Below the pieces are notes generated by a model that was not told the DNA's origin, did not search any database, and saw only the letters and a program-made list of their open reading frames with translations. A stretch of 64,000 bases of DNA from contig NZ_CP121648.1 in assembly GCF_029714205.1 (NCBI RefSeq), forward strand, positions 1,612,001-1,676,000, read 5' to 3'. The stretch comes from Methylobacterium sp. CB376 (GTDB lineage: Bacteria > Pseudomonadota > Alphaproteobacteria > Rhizobiales > Beijerinckiaceae). Positions within the stretch are counted from its first letter, which is position 1. Every line of letters begins with the position of its first letter. This document shows positions 60,744 through 64,000 of this stretch, piece after piece. The position numbers and the translations under genes are program-made.

Positions 60744-62291
60744 ATGGTCCTCCCGATGTCCCGGCCTCAGCTCCATCCCCGCTCCGGTGTCTACTGGCTG
60801 CGCAAGCGCGTACCGGCCGACCTCGTGGCCGCCGTAGGCAAGCGGGAGGTGACCCTCAGCCTGCAGACGAAGGATCCGGCGGAGGCCAGGAAGCGGTGCG
60901 CCGAGGAGCTCCTGAAGCTGGAGCAGCAGTGGGCTGGCCTCCGGTCGGGACCACGCAGCCTGACCGAGGTCGAGGCGCATGGGCTGGCCTGCAAGGTCCA
61001 CGATTGGTGGTTGGAGACCCACCGCGCGAACCCGAGCGAGCAAAGCTTCTGGCCTGTCGGCCTCGCCGACAAGCTCTGGGCGCCGCCTGCCCCGGTTGGA
61101 GCGCAGACGCTACTTGGCGAGCTTGTGAATGGCCGGATCAATCCGGATCAATGGCGCGTCCGGGAGTTGGAAACCTGGTGCGTGCAGACGGCCGGGACGG
61201 TGCTGGGGAAGCATGGGCTGACCGTCGACGATATCAGCCGAGAGAGGCTTGCGAAGGCTGTGGCCGCGGCAGTTCAGCGGGCCAGTCTCACGCTGGCCCG
61301 ACATGCCCGAGGCGAGTTCAATGGAGTGCGGCTGAGTGATGTCGTAACCGCACCGATCTCTCCCCTGCATGTGGCTGCTGCTCGACCGCCGGTCAGTTTT
61401 GGCGAACTTGTGAAGGGATGGGCGGCGGAGAAGCGTCCAGCGGAGAAGACGCTCTACGAATGGACGCGCGTCATGACGCAGTTCGTCTCCTTCCTCGACC
61501 ACGAGGACGCGGGACGGGTAACGCCTGACGACGTGCAACGCTGGAAGGAGGCGCTGATCGCGAAGGGCCTGGCGCCGAAAACGATCAGCGATGGCAAGCT
61601 GGTGGTGCTGCGCGCCATCTTCCAGTGGGCTGCAGACAACCGGCGGCTGGCGAGCAACCCGGCCGAGCGGATCAGCATGGACGTGAAGCGGAAGGCGTCA
61701 GAGACGATCCGCAGCTTCACGGACGAGGAGGCTGCGATCGTCCTCAGAGCGGCACTGACACAAAGGGATCCCGCTCTGCGATGGGTCCCGTGGCTGTGCG
61801 CCTACTCCGGCGCGCGGGTCTCGGAGGTAAGCCAGCTTCGGGTCCAGGACGTGTGTCAGATCGAGGACGTCTGGTGCATGAGGTTCGATCCTGAGGCAGG
61901 TCCGTTGAAGACGGCCAGCTCGGAGCGAGCGGTGCCTTTGCATCAAGCTGTACTAGAGAGCGGCTTTCTTGAGTACGTCCTGAGCGTCGGCTCGGGACCA
62001 CTTTTTCCTAAGCTGAAGCCGGATAAGTTTGGCAAGCGAGGCGGCACAGGCACGAAGGTGCTGGGCCGGTGGGTTCGCAGCCTTGGTCTGACGGATGAAC
62101 GCCTTGCTCCGAACCACTCCTGGCGGCACCGGTTGAAGACGCTTGGACGGCGGCATGGGTTGGCACCGGATATCGTGAACGCGATCACGGGCCACGGCAG
62201 TCGTACGGTCGCGGATCGGTACGGCGAGTTCGAGATGTCGGCAATGCGGCGCGAGCTGATGAAGATTCCGGCAATCTACCTTGATGTTTAG
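60744..62291 (+). CDS. int: Tyrosine recombinase/integrase of element 2
   Basis: A 515-residue integrase (529 if started at 60702). The N-terminal part PQLHPRSGVYWLRKRVPADL is the DUF6538-type start. The core-binding domain at about 215-305 (ELVKGWAAEKRPAEKTLYEW) precedes the catalytic domain, with Arg in CAYSGARVSEVSQLRVQD, HxxR in LAPNHSWRHRLKTLGRRHGL, His in AITGHGSRTVADRY and Tyr in the same motif (DRYGEF). It parallels the first integrase throughout, and the matching att repeats suggest both recognise the same tRNA-type target. MSRPQLH (60756) is another possible start. Confidence 0.92.
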   Translation: MVLPMSRPQLHPRSGVYWLRKRVPADLVAAVGKREVTLSLQTKDPAEARKRCAEELLKLEQQWAGLRSGPRSLTEVEAHGLACKVHDWWLETHRANPSEQSFWPVGLADKLWAPPAPVGAQTLLGELVNGRINPDQWRVRELETWCVQTAGTVLGKHGLTVDDISRERLAKAVAAAVQRASLTLARHARGEFNGVRLSDVVTAPISPLHVAAARPPVSFGELVKGWAAEKRPAEKTLYEWTRVMTQFVSFLDHEDAGRVTPDDVQRWKEALIAKGLAPKTISDGKLVVLRAIFQWAADNRRLASNPAERISMDVKRKASETIRSFTDEEAAIVLRAALTQRDPALRWVPWLCAYSGARVSEVSQLRVQDVCQIEDVWCMRFDPEAGPLKTASSERAVPLHQAVLESGFLEYVLSVGSGPLFPKLKPDKFGKRGGTGTKVLGRWVRSLGLTDERLAPNHSWRHRLKTLGRRHGLAPDIVNAITGHGSRTVADRYGEFEMSAMRRELMKIPAIYLDV

Positions 62292-62990
62292 CCGGGCGAG
62301 CAAGAGTAGATGCTTGTAACACCATGCCCGATATTCAAGATCCGCAGAGCATCAGGTTCGGGATTTATTCCTGGTGAGAGGATGTCAGATTTGGCTGGAG
62401 CGCTTCTAGGCAGATTGGATTCCTTTTGGACGCAAGGGAGCACGACACATCAAGAACTCGAGAGCCGTGATCGTTGCAACCGAAACGATCACGACGTTAT
62501 ACCGGCGCGCCTTTGCCCTGATCCGTCAGCAGGAACCATGCTGCGCCGAGGTCTGGCCTGCGTTGAGAACGCGTCAACGCGGACGCGCGGCGGTATTAGT
62601 TAGCCTATGCACCGGAAACCGGCACTACCCCCCGGCCAAGAACCGAAAATAAGCTTCCATAATTCGATTGGCGGCGTCGGCTCGACGTTTCCATTCCGGT
62701 CGCTCTCCTCCGGATTCAGAATTGGACATTGGTCGCGCAGCTGCTCCAGCAGCTTTGCGCCCAACGCCAGACATTCATGTGCACCCTTACAGTCGAGAGC
62801 TGTCATTTATTTACACGGCGTGCCGAAGTGCACATGCAGCCCAAGCGAAATATACACGAACCGCGTACGGCCGGATTCTGGTTCCAGCTCCGATCCGATC
62901 AATGGCTTGGATACCGAGCGTCCGGCTTTGGTGCATGGAAGGCGCGCGAGTGTTTAGAAAATATAAACCATTCCGACATACCGAGGCACC
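62292..62990. other. Gap between integrase 2 and the methyltransferase
   Basis: About 700 bp with only short frames on both strands, none with family patterns. The sequence is of mixed composition and may hold decayed genes or the promoter of the methyltransferase gene; the last 60 bases, about 62950-62975, are AT-rich. I see no repeat or hairpin that stands out. Confidence 0.35.
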
Positions 62991-64000
62991 GTGAAACCGA
63001 CCTGCATCGACCTTTTCGCCGGTTGTGGCGGACTCTCTCTGGGGCTGGGTGCCGCGGGGTTTTCAATCTTGTTCAGCGTCGAGGCGCATCCCGATGCGTT
63101 TGCTACATATCGGCACAACCTGCTGGACGCTCGACCAGACCAGCATGTGTGGCCCTCCTGGCTTGAGAAGCGGGCCTGGAGAGCTGAAGAATTATTTACG
63201 ACGCACCGAGCGGAACTCGTCGGGCTGCGCGGAAAAGTCGACTTGCTGGCCGGCGGCCCCCCTTGCCAAGGCTTCAGCACCAACGGGCTGAGGCATCCGG
63301 ACGACCCACGCAGCGCTATGGTCGACGTGTACCTGCAGTACGTCGCAGCCGTCCAACCCAGGTTGGTGTTGCTTGAGAACGTCGTTGGCTTTCGGTCGAT
63401 GAAGCACCGGACCGGCGGCTCGTACAGCGATTACGTGACGAGAGAGCTGGATCGGCTAGGTTATCAGGCATGGTCGGACGTGCTCAGGGCGGCAGACTGG
63501 GGGGTGCCCCAGCGCAGGCCGCGATTCGTGCTACTAGCGGCGCCCAAGGGCACCTTGCCCGGCGTGGACCCGCTTCAACGGTTGCGCGTGGCAAGAAAGA
63601 GCTTTCTGGTTTCTAGAAAACTCGGGCCCAAGAGCACCGGAGCCGAAGCCGCCATCTCGGATCTGGTCGAAGTTGACGACGATCTGGAACTCGATGACGA
63701 GTGGGGCAAATTTGGGTTCAGAAAACTCCGAAGGGCCGAGAGCATCAGCAGTGCATATCAAGAGCTGATGAGACTGGGATGCCATAACCAGCCCAGTGAC
63801 ATGCGCCTGCCCCGTCACAGCGCCGCATCAACTCGCCGTATGCAGGACATCCTCGACACTTGCGAACGAGGCGTATGCCTGCGGCCCGGTGACAGGCTCC
63901 GGCTCGGTATAGCGAAGCGTTCAACGACACCGCTCGACGCCGGTGCGCCTGCGCCGACGATCAGCACGCTCCCAGACGACTTCGTCCACTACGCGCGCCC
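62991..64000 (+). CDS. C5 cytosine DNA methyltransferase, cut by the window edge
   Basis: Open from GTG 62991 to the end of the window (336 codons). Motif I is IDLFAGCGGLSLGLGAAGF at residues 6-24, motif IV with the catalytic Cys is LLAGGPPCQGFSTNG at about 84-98, motif VI is VLLENVVGFRSM, and motif VIII is WGVPQRRPRFVLLAA. PLDAGAPAPTISTLPDDFVH near the end resembles motif IX. The enzyme methylates cytosine in a specific DNA sequence using S-adenosylmethionine. Whether a restriction gene accompanies it lies beyond the edge. An internal variable region of about 120 residues would include target recognition. Confidence 0.92.
   Translation, partial: MKPTCIDLFAGCGGLSLGLGAAGFSILFSVEAHPDAFATYRHNLLDARPDQHVWPSWLEKRAWRAEELFTTHRAELVGLRGKVDLLAGGPPCQGFSTNGLRHPDDPRSAMVDVYLQYVAAVQPRLVLLENVVGFRSMKHRTGGSYSDYVTRELDRLGYQAWSDVLRAADWGVPQRRPRFVLLAAPKGTLPGVDPLQRLRVARKSFLVSRKLGPKSTGAEAAISDLVEVDDDLELDDEWGKFGFRKLRRAESISSAYQELMRLGCHNQPSDMRLPRHSAASTRRMQDILDTCERGVCLRPGDRLRLGIAKRSTTPLDAGAPAPTISTLPDDFVHYAR

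Noticed and set aside
62600..62806. Short minus-strand frame ending near integrase 2
   Set aside because: No start signal or family-like pattern; could be decayed DNA, but nothing supports a gene.

Overview
The window looks like a high-GC alphaproteobacterial chromosome, most likely Methylobacteriaceae (Methylobacterium-like). This rests on the very GC-rich core genes, the MmcB-type and DUF6356-type proteins, and the style of the insertion sequences. It is inference from recognised protein families; no 16S or database evidence was available.

Layout. (1) 1-7300 is ordinary chromosome: an exported-protein fragment at the edge, an MmcB-like protein, an SDR oxidoreductase, an AAA ATPase, a PhzF-Nudix gene pair, two small envelope proteins, leuA behind a leucine-rich leader peptide and hairpin, and tRNA-Lys(CTT). 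(2) 7300-16000 is broken up by insertion sequences: an IS30 nested in an IS3 remnant and an IS1111-type IS110 element nested in another IS3 remnant. Between them lie remnants of exopolysaccharide genes (sugar transferase, rfbD), an intact Crp/Fnr regulator and intact rfbA. (3) 16277-26024 is a tightly coupled polysaccharide operon: glycosyltransferase fused to an SLBB export protein, GT4 glycosyltransferase, Wzz/Wzc-like protein, polymerase-like membrane protein, a GIPC-transferase/GH43-like protein and an ATP-grasp enzyme. Neighbouring genes overlap by GTGA or ATGA. (4) 26400-31180 is another transposon graveyard (IS256, complete IS21, IS1182, serine recombinase and IS630 fragments).

(5) 31290-48000 is the most unusual region: two AT-rich genes for paralogous Cys-His (NlpC/P60 or amidase-like) proteins, a 2822-residue protein with a twin-arginine-type leader, an overlapping 1963-residue partner and a small exported Cys-rich protein. 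I could not assign these to a described system; it is the best candidate here for something new. (6) 48100-52000 holds IS66 and IS630 remnants around one small exported protein.

(7) 52133-64000 contains two integrative elements in tandem. A 26-bp repeat resembling the 3' end of a tRNA-Leu lies just upstream of each of two 500-plus-residue tyrosine integrases. The first element (about 8.5 kb) carries a zinc-ribbon protein, an ABC substrate-binding protein, a serine resolvase behind two overlapping palindromes, a zinc-finger plus ParB-like gene pair and an unrecognised 414-residue protein. The second element begins with its integrase and runs off the window inside a C5 cytosine DNA methyltransferase gene.
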